A stretch of 64,000 bases of DNA from Nitratireductor sp. GISD-1A_MAKvit (GCF_040819555.1 NZ_CP161920.1:2169001-2233000), one strand, 5' to 3'; positions 19,675 to 29,426 are shown, counted from the stretch's first letter. Numbers and translations: made by a program. Notes: generated from the sequence alone by a model not told the origin.

Positions 19675-20449
19675 TCAGTAACGGAACTGCTCTGAAAGTA
19701 TGCGTTCGTTCCAGGAGTGGCTCTCATCGAACAGCACGGTGATGGTCTCGGAGTGAGATTCGCGCACCGTCACCGACACCACCGATTTGATTTCCGTGTG
19801 ATCTGCGACCGCGTTCACCGGGCGCTTTTCGGGCTCCAGAATGTCGAAATGTACCGTTGCCTGATTGGAAAGGAGGGCGCCGCGCCAGCGCCGTGGGCGA
19901 AACGGGCTCACCGGCGTCAGCGCGAGAAGGGGGGCGTCGAGGGGAAGAATGGGACCATGCGCCGACAGGTTGTACGCGGTGGATCCCGCCGGAGTTGCCA
20001 CCATCACTCCGTCGCAGATCAATTCCTCAAGGCGCAGTTTCTCATCGATCGAAATTCGGATCTTGGCGGCCCTGATAGGACTGGCGCAGGAGCGACACTT
20101 CGTTCACGGCAAGTGCCCTGAATCTTTCGCCATTGGCATCCGTTGCCTCCATTTGAAGCGGACGAACCGTTTCCGGGATAGCGGCTGCGACCCGTTCGCG
20201 CAGACCCTCCTCACGATACTCGTTCATCAGGAAACCGATGGAACCACGGTTCATGCCATAGATGCGTTTTCCGGCTCCCATGGTTTCACGCAATGTGTGC
20301 AGCATGAACCCGTCGCCGCCAAGAGCGACGATCACGTCAGCATCTTCGGGACGCTCCTGGCCATAGAGCGCGGAAAGGCGTTTGGCCGCCTCGCGTGCGT
20401 CTTCGGTATCGGCAGAAACAAAGGCGAGGGCCATTGCTTGGTGGGTCAT
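19675..20449 (-). CDS. nadK: NAD kinase
   Basis: Phosphorylates NAD to NADP in the cytosol. The start is at 20449 ([18 protein letters not shown]). Motifs: the catalytic GGDGFML, the conserved NEVSLLRQ region and [21 protein letters not shown] in the C-terminal domain. One extra base in GGCCC at 20068-20072 (GGGCC on the coding strand) breaks the frame between QSYQ and [13 protein letters not shown]. Corrected, it is about 257 residues, typical for alphaproteobacterial NAD kinases. Both halves keep all motifs, so I treat it as one functional gene. Confidence 0.93.
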
Positions 20450-20609
20450 GGCAGTCAGGGGCCCTGAATTCGAGGCATTTGGTTATCGGTTAGCATGAGT
20501 GCGTTTGGCCTGCAAAGGCATTGAGGGCGCCATTGATGGGGCAAACTTCTTGTGAGTATGCGAGTTTTGATTTCACTCCTGCGCAGTTTGTGCTAACGGA
20601 GCGCCCAAT

Positions 20610-20685
<76 letters not shown>

Positions 20686-20708
20686 CCCAAAAATTTGTAC
20701 AGCCCGGA

Positions 20709-20746
20709 GACATAGGTAACAGATTGTACCTAAGACATGGGTGACA
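20709..20746. repeat. Paired transposase-site-like boxes at IS left end
   Basis: GACATAGGTAACA (20709-20721) and GACATGGGTGACA (20734-20746) are repeated 25 bases apart in the same orientation. The second box overlaps the last codons of the transposase. The right end holds matching inverted copies. Confidence 0.65.
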
Positions 20747-21917
20747 ATCTCGTGCCGAACGGGTTGTCGATTGTTTGCAATGTTCTCTGCTCCAGGTCGA
20801 TATATCCCAGATCATAGTGCATGAAGCTGATCAGCCAAATGCCATCATCCACCTCCTTGATTCCAAGCCTCTGACCGGCCATGACGGTCGAGACGTTGAT
20901 CTTCTTTCTTGCCATGCAGATGCGACCGCATGCGGTGACGAGGATATCCTTGTCGTGGAAGGGGTATTCCACATCCGGCAACCCCTGATAGGCTCTTGAA
21001 GCAGGCGTGTAGAGCTGGGCTGGCGTTTTCATATTGAGGGCTTCGTGTGGCCGTTCCTGGTTGAACTCGCTGACGAAGTCGTCGAAGCGGGCCTGCTGCT
21101 GAAGGGTGTTCATGCCAGGCGGCCGTGCGGTCTCCTGCTTGAGGGTCCGGTGCATGCGCTCGTGGCGTCCGTTCTGTTGCGGGTGGCCCGGCCTGATGCG
21201 CTCGATGGCGATCCCCAGTCTCAACCAGAATACGGACAGCTTCGACAGGTTGTAGAGCCCGTTGGGGCTGGCAAAGGGTAAACCGTTGTCGGTGCGCATC
21301 GCACCCGGCAGACCGCGCTCCTTGAACAGGCGCAGGAAGGTCTCGATGACCGGCTTCTCCTTCGTGCTCTCAAGGGCTTCGCAGGAAAGGATCATGCGCG
21401 AATCCTGATCGGTGACCGTCAAGGGGTAACAGGTGCGACCGTTGCCGAGCTTGAACTCGCCTTTGAAATCGGCGCACCACAGATCGTTCGGGAGAGTGGC
21501 TTGCGACAACGGCGTGCCCTCGGCCTTCATCCGCCGCCTGAGGCGCGCGCGTTTGACCAGACCGTGCCGGTCGAGCACCGCATGCACCGTGGACTTGGCC
21601 GGAATGCGCACGTCGCCGGCCAGCTTGCGGACCAGCAACTCGCGTATCTTCCTGGCACCCCAGTGCGGCTTCTCGCGCTTGCTCTCGACGATCAGCTGCT
21701 CGATCTGCTCGGGCAACTGGTTGGCATAGCGCACCGGTCGCCGTGAGCGATCACAGAGCGCATCAAGACCTTCCGCCCTGTAGCGGTTGAGGATCTTGTA
21801 GCCGGTCTTGCGCGAAATGCCGAACTCCCGGCACACATCGCTCATGCCTTCTCCTTCCAGAAGGCGGGCGACAAAACGTAGACGTTCTTCCATTACCGAA
21901 CTTTCTCTCCACGGCAT
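20730..21917 (-). CDS. IS481-family transposase
   Basis: DDE transposase of about 395 residues. I chose ATG 21917 (MPWRESSVMEERLRF) because GGGAGG lies six bases upstream; a TTG at 21932 gives a slightly longer product. The N-terminal helix-turn-helix reads MSDVCREFGISRKTGYKILNRY. An integrase-core rve domain follows, with D in LWCADFKGEF, D in MRTDNGLPF and E in QQNGRHERMHRTLKQE, so the DDE triad appears complete. A C-terminal extension of about 75 residues follows RPHEALNMKTPAQLY. The gene is intact and nearly fills the element, so the copy could be active. Confidence 0.93.
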   Translation of the reverse strand: MPWRESSVMEERLRFVARLLEGEGMSDVCREFGISRKTGYKILNRYRAEGLDALCDRSRRPVRYANQLPEQIEQLIVESKREKPHWGARKIRELLVRKLAGDVRIPAKSTVHAVLDRHGLVKRARLRRRMKAEGTPLSQATLPNDLWCADFKGEFKLGNGRTCYPLTVTDQDSRMILSCEALESTKEKPVIETFLRLFKERGLPGAMRTDNGLPFASPNGLYNLSKLSVFWLRLGIAIERIRPGHPQQNGRHERMHRTLKQETARPPGMNTLQQQARFDDFVSEFNQERPHEALNMKTPAQLYTPASRAYQGLPDVEYPFHDKDILVTACGRICMARKKINVSTVMAGQRLGIKEVDDGIWLISFMHYDLGYIDLEQRTLQTIDNPFGTRLSPMS

Positions 21918-21941
21918 CAACACCTCCCGCAAAGCGAAAAG

Positions 21942-21979
21942 TGTTACCCATGTGTCCGGTACGTTCCGTCACCTATGTC
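21942..21979. repeat. Paired transposase-site-like boxes at IS right end
   Basis: Inverted counterparts of the left-end boxes: TGTTACCCATGTGTC (21942-21956) and CGTCACCTATGTC (21967-21979). The first is two bases longer than the left-end equivalent. Confidence 0.6.
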
Positions 21980-22026
21980 TCGGGTCGCTCAATTTCCCGT
22001 CCTGTTCTGGACATTAATTTGAGCTG

Positions 22027-22446
22027 TCAGCGCTCGAAACCGTCGCAGTTTTCAGCGATCTGCGATTGTTCGCTGCGTTTGATCCTGTGATTCTCAATCT
22101 GAAATTGTTCGCTTGTTAGAACGGAATTTCCGGGGAAATCGTAGCACACGGTGACCATCAACGACTTGCCGTTTTCTTCGTCGAGGCGATAGCGAATCTC
22201 CGTGTCGTCTCCTGCCGCATCTTCCCATGCGTCCAGCGAGGCCAAAAACTCCTGCTTCGTCTGTACGACGCCAATGTCATTGAGGACGATTTCTGCGTCG
22301 CTCGACAAAAGTTCAGAGATTTTTTGCCGATCTGATGTTCGCAGGGCTTCGAACCATTCCTCCAGCGAGGAGGTTTCCTGAGCAATTGCTGCGGAAACCG
22401 TGAAGGCTGTGGCGGCAAGAAGCGTAGTGGTGCGATGCAGTTTCAT
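22027..22446 (-). CDS. Small secreted protein of NTF2/SnoaL-like appearance
   Basis: 139 residues with a clear signal peptide (MKLHRTTTLLAATAFTVSAAIAQ, likely cleaved after AIA). A compact domain follows: SSLEEWFEALRTSDRQKISELLSSDAEIVLNDIG, then KQEFLASLDAWEDA and two cysteines (VTVCYDF and ENCDGF) that may form a disulfide. The pattern of an N-terminal helix pair followed by strands suggests an NTF2-like fold, but I do not recognise the protein. It sits between the IS element and rlmB on the same strand as both. Confidence 0.65.
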   Translation of the reverse strand: MKLHRTTTLLAATAFTVSAAIAQETSSLEEWFEALRTSDRQKISELLSSDAEIVLNDIGVVQTKQEFLASLDAWEDAAGDDTEIRYRLDEENGKSLMVTVCYDFPGNSVLTSEQFQIENHRIKRSEQSQIAENCDGFER

Positions 22447-22521
22447 TCGTGACCCCTGTCGTGGAGCCGCTTATCCTAACGCGTCTTGACCGGAAACGAA
22501 AACCGGGGCAGAGAGGGGCGT

Positions 22522-23382
22522 TCAGACAGGTACGCCGTTCTTCTTCTCGAGATAGAGATTTGCTGCGTAGAGGGAGACTGCGGCGGCGTTTGAGACATTT
22601 AGCGAGCGGATCGCACCGGGCATGTCGAGCCTTGCCAGCGCAGAGACCGTCTCGCGTGTCTTTTGTCGAAGCCCCTTGCCTTCGGCGCCGAGCACAAGAG
22701 CAATCCTGTCTGACGAGAAGGTGCTTTCCAGCTGTTTCGGGCCGTCGGAATCAAGGCCGATTGTCTGAAAGCCTGCCTGCGAAAGATCCTCCAGCGCAAC
22801 TGCAAGATTGCGCACTGTCAGATGGTCAATATGCTCGAGCGCACCCGATGCGGCCTTTGCCAACACGCCCGATTCGGCCGGGCTGTGACGCGTGGTCGTA
22901 ACCAGCGCGTTGACACCGAAGGCAACGGCCGAACGCATGATGGCACCCACATTGTGTGGATCCGTGACCTGATCGAGGACAAGCACGAGTGCGGCTCCCT
23001 GCAAATCGCCGAGCGGTTTTGGGCTGAGAGGGGCAGCCTCCAGAAGAACTCCTTGATGCACGGCATCGGTGCCGACCAGCCGGTCGATTTCGCGTGGTTC
23101 TACAATGTGCGCCGGGAAGGGCAGGGTGTCCGTATCCGCCAGTTCGAGCCTTGCGGCCGCGTTTCGGGTGATGCGGAGGCTTTTGATTCGCCGTTCGGGA
23201 TTGTCGAGCGCGGCCTTGACCGTGTGTAGTCCGTATAGGCGAACGCCTGCGTCGCCATCTCCGCCACCGCGGGGGGCAGCGTTCCCGTTACCGCTCTTTT
23301 GCTGGGCACGGTCCCTGTGCGCCCGCCGGAGGCGTGCGTAATGGCTGTCTTTCGGGGTTCTGGAATTCTGATTGTCGCTCAT
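22522..23382 (-). CDS. rlmB: 23S rRNA 2'-O-methyltransferase RlmB (TrmH/SPOUT family)
   Basis: Methylates a ribose in 23S rRNA (G2251 in E. coli). The start at 23382 (MSDNQNSRTPKD) is favoured over an upstream in-frame codon at 23403. The basic, low-complexity N-terminus of about 50 residues is followed by the substrate-binding domain (YGLHTVKAALDNPERRI). The SPOUT domain has motif 1 LVLDQVTDPHNVGAIMRSA, motif 2 LVLGAEGKGLR and motif 3 IRSLNVSNAAAVSLYA, which form the AdoMet knot. It lies divergent to the tRNA-Tyr/Gly unit, splitting that unit from tRNA-Thr. Confidence 0.92.
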   Translation of the reverse strand: MSDNQNSRTPKDSHYARLRRAHRDRAQQKSGNGNAAPRGGGDGDAGVRLYGLHTVKAALDNPERRIKSLRITRNAAARLELADTDTLPFPAHIVEPREIDRLVGTDAVHQGVLLEAAPLSPKPLGDLQGAALVLVLDQVTDPHNVGAIMRSAVAFGVNALVTTTRHSPAESGVLAKAASGALEHIDHLTVRNLAVALEDLSQAGFQTIGLDSDGPKQLESTFSSDRIALVLGAEGKGLRQKTRETVSALARLDMPGAIRSLNVSNAAAVSLYAANLYLEKKNGVPV

Positions 23383-23467
23383 TGGCTCTCTATAGGCCTG
23401 CATCCTTTGTCTGGAAACTGCTTTTGCATTGCGTGAGTTTTTTTCAGTTCAGAATTACGACAGGCGG

Positions 23468-23496
23468 TTGACACCGCACACACGTCTCTGCATAAG
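23468..23496 (+). promoter_or_regulatory. Promoter of the tRNA-Tyr/tRNA-Gly unit
   Basis: Perfect -35 TTGACA (23468-23473), a 17-base spacer, then CATAAG (23491-23496), which matches the -10 consensus at four of six positions. The expected start is near 23503, about 70 bases before tRNA-Tyr. It is one of the best sigma-70 matches in the window. Confidence 0.75.
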
Positions 23497-23571
23497 GCGC
23501 ATCGCGGACTTTGGAAGGGTGCTTCGCCCCTTTTTGAAGCGCCGCCACGTCGCTGAGGCTCCGACGGAAAC

Positions 23572-23656
23572 GGAGGGGTGTCCGAGTGGTTAAAGGAGAC
23601 GGACTGTAAATCCGTTCGCTATGCGTACGCTGGTTCGAATCCAGCCCCCTCCACCA
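23572..23656 (+). tRNA. tRNA-Tyr (GUA)
   Basis: 85-base class II tRNA. The acceptor GGAGGGG pairs with CCCCTCC; the anticodon stem-loop ACGGACTGTAAATCCGT has anticodon GTA; there is a long variable arm after the anticodon stem; the T loop is TTCGAAT; CCA is encoded. Confidence 0.98.
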
Positions 23657-23686
23657 CCGTCGATCAGAGCCAGCGCAACGGACCCG

Positions 23687-23760
23687 GCGGGTATAGCTCA
23701 ATGGTAGAGCAGCAGCCTTCCAAGCTGAATATGCGGGTTCGATTCCCGCTACCCGCTCCA
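23687..23760 (+). tRNA. tRNA-Gly (UCC)
   Basis: 74-base cloverleaf. The acceptor GCGGGTA pairs with TACCCGC; the anticodon loop CTTCCAA has anticodon TCC; the T loop is TTCGATT; CCA is encoded. It lies 30 bases after tRNA-Tyr, evidently in one transcript. Confidence 0.98.
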
Positions 23761-23879
23761 GCCTTCCTCCCTGTGTTTCTTTGCCGCAGCGCCTTTATTG
23801 TGCTGGCTGGCGGCCATGTTTCGTTGCACCCTGTGATTGATGACTGTCGATACGAACACAATTTTGTGGAGCATTCGAT

Positions 23880-24344
23880 GTGCTGATGTCAGAGGTGGGA
23901 CGCGCTGAAGCGCCAACCGTTTTGCCCGGTGCGCGATTTTCCGACACGTTTTCGGCAGTGTCACGCCAGCTGGTCGATGCAAACACTGCATTGGAGCGCG
24001 GTTTTGGTGGATTTCCCGGCTGGGTCGAGGCCTTGATGAGGCTGCGCAACCGGATCGTTCGGCCTTTCGGTCTGAAGACACCGCAACAGGCGGTCGGCCA
24101 AGCCCGAAAAGTCATTTTCCCGGTCCTTGAACAGTCGCCCGAGCGAGTGGTCCTGGGAACCGATGACCGGCATCTTGATTTTCGGGTGATTCTGGGGACC
24201 TGCGAACTGAACGAGGGGAGGACCCGTATCTCCTGCACAACGCTGGTACGCCCGCACAACCTTGCCGGTTGGCTCTATCTCGGCGCGGTTCTTCCGTTCC
24301 ACAAGCTTATCGTGGCCTCGACAGTGCGTCGCATGCGCGCCTGA
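23880..24344 (+). CDS. DUF2867 domain protein
   Basis: 154-residue protein whose C-terminal signature RPHNLAGWLYLGAVLPFHKLIV is the hallmark of DUF2867. The function is unknown; related domains are found fused to NAD-dependent epimerase-like proteins. GTG 23880 is favoured because GGAG lies eight bases upstream; ATG 23886 is an alternative. It lies between tRNA-Gly and tuf, which are adjacent or nearly so in many proteobacteria, so it looks like a lineage-specific insertion into the cluster. Confidence 0.75.
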   Translation: MLMSEVGRAEAPTVLPGARFSDTFSAVSRQLVDANTALERGFGGFPGWVEALMRLRNRIVRPFGLKTPQQAVGQARKVIFPVLEQSPERVVLGTDDRHLDFRVILGTCELNEGRTRISCTTLVRPHNLAGWLYLGAVLPFHKLIVASTVRRMRA

Positions 24345-24494
24345 GCTTTTTTCGCGCACCAGATCGCCGTTTGCGCGTGCAAACCCGTGTGCAGAAGGGA
24401 CTGCGTGGGAAAGGGGCTTGTAATTTCCCGTCTTTATCGGTAATCGCCCCGCATCGAAAACCCAAACGCATCTACGGCGCCAAAGGAAGTTGCA

Positions 24495-25671
<1,177 letters not shown>

Positions 25672-25718
25672 GAAGCGCAACGGCGCTTCACACGCGTCGC
25701 TGACATATCGCTGATTTG

Positions 25719-25750
25719 AGCGGGGTGCTGTATACAGTGCCCCGCTTTTG
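25719..25750 (+). terminator. Intrinsic terminator after tuf copy 1
   Basis: AGCGGGG (25719-25725) pairs with CCCCGCT (25740-25746), with inner self-complementary CTGTATACAG, followed by a TTTT run. It separates tuf from the small Cys-rich gene. Confidence 0.85.
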
Positions 25751-25770
25751 TATGTCGGGTGGTGCGAGCA

Positions 25771-26043
25771 ATGTTGAGGGCGTTTCTCATTCTGGTGGCG
25801 CTGTCGGTGACGGTGTCGGTGACAGAGGGCGAGGCGGCACGCAACTGTCCCGAACGCCCGCCATGTCGCGGGTGCGGATGCAAGGGCGGGCCGGGATACC
25901 GCGCGCCCGACGGGAAATGCGTCGGCTACAAAAACCTTTCACGAAAGTGCGGCAATCCGCCGGAAACACGCTGCGTGTTCGAAAATGCGCCCGGCACCGG
26001 TGCCAACCGTAGCTGCGCGTTGCAAAACCAGCGAAAAAAATGA
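25771..26043 (+). CDS. Small secreted cysteine-rich protein
   Basis: 90 residues from ATG 25771 (MLRAFLILVALSVTVSVTEG), a signal peptide followed by a short mature domain with eight cysteines: RNCPERPPCRGCGCKGGPGYRAPDG, GKCVGY, RKCGNP, TRCVFE and NRSCALQ. The even number suggests disulfides in the periplasm. I do not recognise a named family. An in-frame GTG at 25759 could extend it by four residues. It sits between the tuf terminator and tRNA-Trp, so it probably has its own promoter. Confidence 0.65.
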   Translation: MLRAFLILVALSVTVSVTEGEAARNCPERPPCRGCGCKGGPGYRAPDGKCVGYKNLSRKCGNPPETRCVFENAPGTGANRSCALQNQRKK

Positions 26044-26111
26044 GGTTTTCGGCGCGTCAGGCCAAACTACTTCTTGAACTGCAAATAGGTTTGGGCAATA
26101 AGGGCGCCGAT

Positions 26112-26187
<76 letters not shown>

Positions 26188-26481
26188 TAAGACCTGCCAG
26201 ACACCGAACCGCTTACAGCTTCGGCTTCATGTTGCCACATTCAGTCGTGGGGGCTTGCAAGAATCGCTGTTCGGTTTTATGTAGGGCGAACAGACACGCG
26301 GTGCGTGGAGCCGGGAAAGCGGCTTTACGCGCCTTTGTCGTATGGGTGGAATATGAGAATCGATTCGGTTTTCGTGCTTCTTCCCTGATCGGAGCGGGGC
26401 AACCCGGCTTCATCATCTCTCCCGGATTTCCGGGAACAATAACAAACCTGGCTCGCCAGGCTTCAGAACCAAGAGCGGCAA
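26188..26481 (+). other. Untranslated region upstream of secE with two hairpins
   Basis: Non-coding stretch of 294 bases. It holds a perfect inverted repeat TCCCGGA-TT-TCCGGGA (26420-26435) and a smaller hairpin CCTGG-CTCG-CCAGG (26447-26460) just before the secE start. No convincing promoter or gene is seen. Confidence 0.5.
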
Positions 26482-26685
26482 ATGGCGTCGAAAACCACGA
26501 ATCCCTTCACGTTTCTACAGCAGGTTCGGTCCGAGACTGCCAAAGTTACGTGGCCCTCGCGGCGTGAGACATTGATTTCAACGGTCATGGTTATCGCGTT
26601 TGCCACGCTGGCGGCGATTTTCTTTTTCGCTGCCGATCAGCTGATGGCTTACGGCATTGAGCTCATTCTTGGCATTGGCGCCTGA
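26482..26685 (+). CDS. secE: Preprotein translocase subunit SecE
   Basis: Short (67-residue) SecE with the conserved cytoplasmic amphipathic segment FLQQVRSETAKVTWPSRRET and one transmembrane helix (TLISTVMVIAFATLAAIFFF). This minimal form, without the two extra helices of E. coli SecE, is normal in alphaproteobacteria. It clamps SecY, whose gene is at 53423. It lies 29 bases before nusG, the universal neighbour. Confidence 0.97.
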   Translation: MASKTTNPFTFLQQVRSETAKVTWPSRRETLISTVMVIAFATLAAIFFFAADQLMAYGIELILGIGA

Positions 26686-26714
26686 TCCTGGACGATTGAC
26701 GGAGTGCGATTGAA

Positions 26715-27242
26715 ATGACTGCGCGTTGGTACATCGTCCACGCCTACTCGAATTTTGAGAAGAAGGTTGCCGAATCCATTGAGGAGCAGGCGCGCCAGAA
26801 GGGGTTGACCGACAAGGTCGAGCAGGTGGTCGTGCCCACCGAGAAGGTCGTGGAAGTGCGCCGCGGTCGCAAGGTCGATGCCGAGCGCAAGTTTTTTCCC
26901 GGCTATGTGCTTGTGAAGGCGCAGCTCACCGATGCCGTGTTCTCGATGATCAAGAACACGCCGAAAGTCACCGGGTTCCTTGGTGACTCCAGGCCCGTCC
27001 CGATCACCCAGGCCGAAGCGGATCGCATTCTGACTCAGGTTCAGGAGGGCGTGGAGCATCCCAAGCCTTCGGTCACCTTCGAGATCGGAGAGCAGGTGCG
27101 CGTGTCGGATGGTCCTTTCGCTTCCTTCAACGGTTTCGTTCAGGAAGTGGACGAAGAGCGTTCGCGCCTCAAGGTCGAAGTGTCTATTTTTGGACGGGCA
27201 GTGCCCGTCGATCTGGAATTCGGTCAGGTCGAAAAGGGCTGA
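26715..27242 (+). CDS. nusG: Transcription termination/antitermination factor NusG
   Basis: 175-residue elongation factor that binds RNA polymerase through its NGN domain (RWYIVHAYSNFEKKVAESI, FFPGYVLVK) and other partners through its C-terminal KOW domain (GEQVRVSDGPFASFNG, VEVSIFGRAVPVDLE). It links transcription to translation or to Rho. The start at 26715 is preceded by a GGAGTG site. It is co-located with secE and rplK. Confidence 0.97.
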   Translation: MTARWYIVHAYSNFEKKVAESIEEQARQKGLTDKVEQVVVPTEKVVEVRRGRKVDAERKFFPGYVLVKAQLTDAVFSMIKNTPKVTGFLGDSRPVPITQAEADRILTQVQEGVEHPKPSVTFEIGEQVRVSDGPFASFNGFVQEVDEERSRLKVEVSIFGRAVPVDLEFGQVEKG

Positions 27243-27376
27243 CCGGCCCGCCCTTCGGGGCTTCGTCGGTGGAAGGGAAGGCGGCTTAGCCGGTCGCTGG
27301 TTTCCGGACCACCAAACTGCAGTGCCAGGCCGTTCTGTTTGTGAATGGCTGGTGTGAACGACAAGGCAGATGAGAT

Positions 27377-27805
27377 ATGGCTAAGAAAGTTGCAGGCCTG
27401 CTCAAGCTTCAGGTTCCCGCGGGTTCGGCGACGCCGTCGCCCCCGATCGGCCCTGCGCTTGGTCAGCGCGGCATCAACATCATGGAGTTCTGCAAGGCAT
27501 TCAATGCGCAGACCCAGGAGATGGAAAAGGGCTCACCGATCCCGGTGGTGGTGACCTACTACCAGGACAAGTCCTTTACCTTCACGATGAAGACGCCGCC
27601 GGTGACCTATTTCCTCAAGAAGGCGATTAATCTGAAGTCCGGTTCCAAGGAGCCTGGCAAAGTGGTTGCCGGCAAGATTTCGCGCGACAAGGTTCGCGAG
27701 ATCGCCGAAGCCAAGATGAAGGACCTGAACGCGACGGACGTCGACGCGGCCATGCGCATGGTCGAAGGTTCGGCCCGCTCCATGGGCCTGGAAGTGGAGG
27801 GCTGA
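27377..27805 (+). CDS. rplK: 50S ribosomal protein L11
   Basis: 142 residues. The N-terminal domain has the proline-rich [19 protein letters not shown] and the C-terminal rRNA-binding domain ends [18 protein letters not shown]11 binds the GTPase-associated centre of 23S rRNA with L10 and L7/L12. It follows nusG by 134 untranslated bases that are GC-rich and lack a clear terminator, and it lies four bases before rplA. Confidence 0.98.
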   Translation: MAKKVAGLLKLQVPAGSATPSPPIGPALGQRGINIMEFCKAFNAQTQEMEKGSPIPVVVTYYQDKSFTFTMKTPPVTYFLKKAINLKSGSKEPGKVVAGKISRDKVREIAEAKMKDLNATDVDAAMRMVEGSARSMGLEVEG

Positions 27806-27809
27806 GGAT

Positions 27810-28514
27810 ATGGCGACGAAACTTTCCAAGCGCGTTGCAAAGGCTCGCGAAGGCATTGATCGCGACAAGGAATATGCTCTCGACGAGGCTGTTGCGCTGC
27901 TGAAAGAGCGTGCGACCGCGAAATTCGACGAGACCATCGAGGTTGCGATGAACCTGGGTGTGGATCCGCGTCATGCAGACCAGATGGTGCGTGGTGTGGT
28001 CAATCTGCCCAACGGCACGGGCCGTACGGTTCGCGTTGCCGTCTTCGCCAAGGGGGACAAGGCTGACGAAGCCAAGGCTGCCGGCGCGGATATCGTCGGT
28101 GCAGAGGATCTGGTCGAGATCGTTCAGAAGGGCGAGATCGATTTCGATCGCTGTATCGCAACACCCGACATGATGCCGCTCGTTGGCCGTCTCGGTAAGG
28201 TTCTGGGCCCCCGTGGCCTGATGCCGAACCCGAAGGTCGGTACGGTGACGGCAGATGTGACCGCAGCGGTCAAGGCTTCCAAGGGCGGTGCTGTCGAGTT
28301 CCGCGTCGAGAAGGCCGGTATCGTGCATGCAGGCGTCGGCAAGGCTTCCTTTGATGCCAAGGCCATTGCCGAGAATGTGCGCGCTTTCACGGATGCCGTG
28401 ATCAAGGCAAAGCCGGCTGGTGCCAAGGGCAACTACCTGAAAAAGGTTGCCATCACCTCGACCATGGGCCCCGGCCTGCGCATTGACGTGGCCAGCCTTT
28501 CGGCTGCGTCCTGA
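27810..28514 (+). CDS. rplA: 50S ribosomal protein L1
   Basis: 234-residue L1-stalk protein, with [20 protein letters not shown], the signature [20 protein letters not shown] and the C-terminal [11 protein letters not shown]. In E. coli L1 represses its own operon by binding the rplK leader; whether that holds here is not visible. It starts GATATGGCG right behind rplK. The frame is intact. Confidence 0.98.
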   Translation: MATKLSKRVAKAREGIDRDKEYALDEAVALLKERATAKFDETIEVAMNLGVDPRHADQMVRGVVNLPNGTGRTVRVAVFAKGDKADEAKAAGADIVGAEDLVEIVQKGEIDFDRCIATPDMMPLVGRLGKVLGPRGLMPNPKVGTVTADVTAAVKASKGGAVEFRVEKAGIVHAGVGKASFDAKAIAENVRAFTDAVIKAKPAGAKGNYLKKVAITSTMGPGLRIDVASLSAAS

Positions 28515-28856
28515 TGAATACCGGGGAGGGGGCTCCGGCACCCTTCCCAGACTTTCCGGGTCTTCGGAGCCGGAAACCGGAAGGAAACTTCCGGAACATC
28601 CTGTCCGAGATTGCAGGCGGTTCGCCTTAATCCCGCAAGGGGTCTGCATGAGACGGGTGGGACCGGAAAACGGGGCAATGCTCCGGTGGAAGGTTCGTAC
28701 CGTGTTGGCCTTTTGTCCGATACCGGGTTTCCCGGTCGGCGAAAGGGGACAGGATCCTCGAGCGTCGCTTGGGTGATCCGAGTTTGCGGATGCCCTGCGG
28801 CAAAAGGCAAACCGGCGGATATGTCTCTCGGGACTTTCCGTCAAATGGAGAAGGCA
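28515..28856 (+). promoter_or_regulatory. Ribosomal protein L10 leader
   Basis: A 342-base untranslated gap between rplA and rplJ, longer than any other gap in this operon. It holds several G/C-rich complementary tracts (CCGGAAACCGGAAGGAAACTTCCGG around 28569-28593) and a block around 28611-28660 (GCAGGCGG, TTCGCC, TTAATCCCGC, TGAGACGG) that resembles the L10-L12 autoregulatory binding structure known in many bacteria. The role is inferred from position and pattern; no folding was run. A 75-codon open extension of rplJ through it is not credible. Confidence 0.6.
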
Positions 28857-29375
28857 GTGGACAGAGCGGAAAAGCGCGAATTCGTCGCGGATCTGAACCA
28901 GGTGTTCAACAACACCGGTTCCGTCGTCGTAGCCCACTATGCCGGTCTGACCGTGGCGCAGATGAACGAGCTTCGTTCAAAAATGCGCGGCGCGGGCGGT
29001 ACCGTCAGGGTTGCGAAGAACCGTCTCGCCAAAATCGCCCTTCAGGGAACTCCGTCCGAAGGCATTCAGGCCCTTTTCGAAGGCCAGACCCTGATTGCCT
29101 ATTCGGACGATCCGGTTGTCGCTCCCAAGGTCGCCAATGACTTTGCCAAGACCAATGACAAGCTTGTCATTGTTGGCGGTGCCATGGGTGAGACCGCGCT
29201 CGACGCCGACGGTGTGAAGGCACTTGCCTCGCTGCCGTCGCTGGACGAGCTCAGGGCGAAACTGGTCGGCATGATTTCGACGCCGGCCACCCGGATCGCA
29301 CAGGTTGTCAACGCGCCCGCGGGTCAGCTCGCACGCGTCTTTGGCGCCTATTCCAAGAAGGACGAGGCGGCGTGA
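28857..29375 (+). CDS. rplJ: 50S ribosomal protein L10
   Basis: Stalk-base protein that anchors L7/L12 dimers. I choose GTG 28857 ([17 protein letters not shown]): GGAGAAGG at 28847-28854 is correctly spaced and the resulting 172 residues match rhizobial L10. Upstream in-frame ATGs at 28821 and 28845 add residues that are not conserved. Landmarks: [17 protein letters not shown] and [16 protein letters not shown]. The C-terminal helix binds L12. Confidence 0.95.
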   Translation: MDRAEKREFVADLNQVFNNTGSVVVAHYAGLTVAQMNELRSKMRGAGGTVRVAKNRLAKIALQGTPSEGIQALFEGQTLIAYSDDPVVAPKVANDFAKTNDKLVIVGGAMGETALDADGVKALASLPSLDELRAKLVGMISTPATRIAQVVNAPAGQLARVFGAYSKKDEAA

Positions 29376-29426
29376 TGCCGGTCCTCAAGACCAACAACAC
29401 AGTTCGAACCTATAAGGAATTTTACA

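Larger units (their letters stand above)
20697..21990 (-). mobile_element. IS481-family insertion sequence
   Basis: A 1.29-kb element carrying one transposase gene, with imperfect terminal inverted repeats. The best-conserved core is GAGACATAGGTAAC at 20707-20720 and its complement form GTCACCTATGTCTC at 21968-21981. AATTT at 20692-20696 and 21991-21995 may be a five-base target duplication, which sets the proposed ends. It lies seven bases past the tRNA-Thr CCA (left copy of AATTT), and no gene is visibly broken. Ends are inferred, not confirmed by comparison with another copy. Confidence 0.8.

Noticed and set aside
28611-28856. N-terminal extension of L10
   Set aside because: The extension is not L10-like; GTG 28857 has a good ribosome-binding site and gives the family length.
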